A DNA stretch of 5,951 nt from Rickettsiales bacterium (GTDB taxonomy: Bacteria; Pseudomonadota; Alphaproteobacteria; Rickettsiales; Deianiraeaceae). The position numbers and the translations under genes were made by a program. Below the pieces are notes generated by a model. That model did no database searches, had not been told where the DNA came from, and saw nothing but the letters and a program-made list of their open reading frames with translations. The DNA lies in the NCBI GenBank assembly GCA_947424985.1, contig CANDYN010000066.1, positions 1 through 5,951 of the forward strand, in the 5' to 3' direction. This document shows, piece by piece, positions 5,920 to 5,951 of this stretch. Each line of letters begins with the position of its first letter. The stretch's first letter is position 1.

Positions 5920-5951
5920 ATGAAGTTTTTTCTTTTACACGAGGAGCAGAA
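5920..5951 (+). CDS. Start of an unidentified gene (runs off the window)
   Basis: An ATG one base after the dcd stop opens a frame, M-K-F-F-L-L-H-E-E-Q, that is still open at the window edge. The spacing matches the other operon junctions here, which supports a real third gene behind pdhA and dcd. Ten residues are too few for identification. It does not look like the N-terminus of PdhB. Confidence 0.4.
   Translation, partial: MKFFLLHEEQ

Noticed and set aside
1..5951. CRISPR array, insertion sequence or long inverted repeats
   Set aside because: No regularly spaced repeats, transposase-like frames or long terminal inverted repeats were seen when reading both strands.

Overview
The window looks like a piece of an AT-rich alphaproteobacterial chromosome, most likely from an obligately intracellular lineage such as Rickettsiales or a close relative. 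The evidence is the strong A+T bias, tight gene spacing (gaps of 1-3 bases inside operons), a Rickettsia-like PdhA and Dcd, and a VirB3 of the rickettsial type IV secretion (T4SS) kind. The code is standard, with TGA used as stop. The genus cannot be settled by eye.

Left block (about 1-3207, + strand): tsf (elongation factor Ts) and cysS (cysteinyl-tRNA synthetase) are two bases apart. They are followed by a Xer-family tyrosine recombinase (probably xerD) behind a short spacer carrying a promoter-like sequence. All three appear intact, with the catalytic residues of their families.

Middle block (about 3204-4310): this is the unusual part, a mosaic of gene pieces. Directly after xerD, overlapping by ATGA, comes an ORF with a clean Sec signal peptide. 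It is cut off after 48 codons and overlaps, in another frame, the start of a truncated NadM-like nucleotidyltransferase. From the opposite direction run a divergent ribosomal protein S10 (NusE) homologue and an intact virB3. A stub of about 27 codons after virB3 may be the beginning of virB4. The NadM-like stub and the possible virB4 stub meet head to head at about 3475-3516, which reads as a rearrangement or deletion junction. No clear rho-independent terminator is visible there.

Right block (about 4311-5951, + strand): pdhA (pyruvate dehydrogenase E1 alpha), then dcd (dCTP deaminase), then the first ten codons of an unrecognised gene, spaced 3 and 1 bases apart. pdhA is not followed by its usual partner pdhB. 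The AT-rich spacer between the S10-like gene and pdhA is a divergent promoter region, with a good sigma-70-like promoter for the S10-like/virB3 pair.

Functionally the flanks are housekeeping: translation, chromosome dimer resolution, entry to the TCA cycle, and dUMP supply. The middle is a remnant T4SS locus joined to debris of two other genes. The main point of interest is the S10 homologue sitting in front of virB3.
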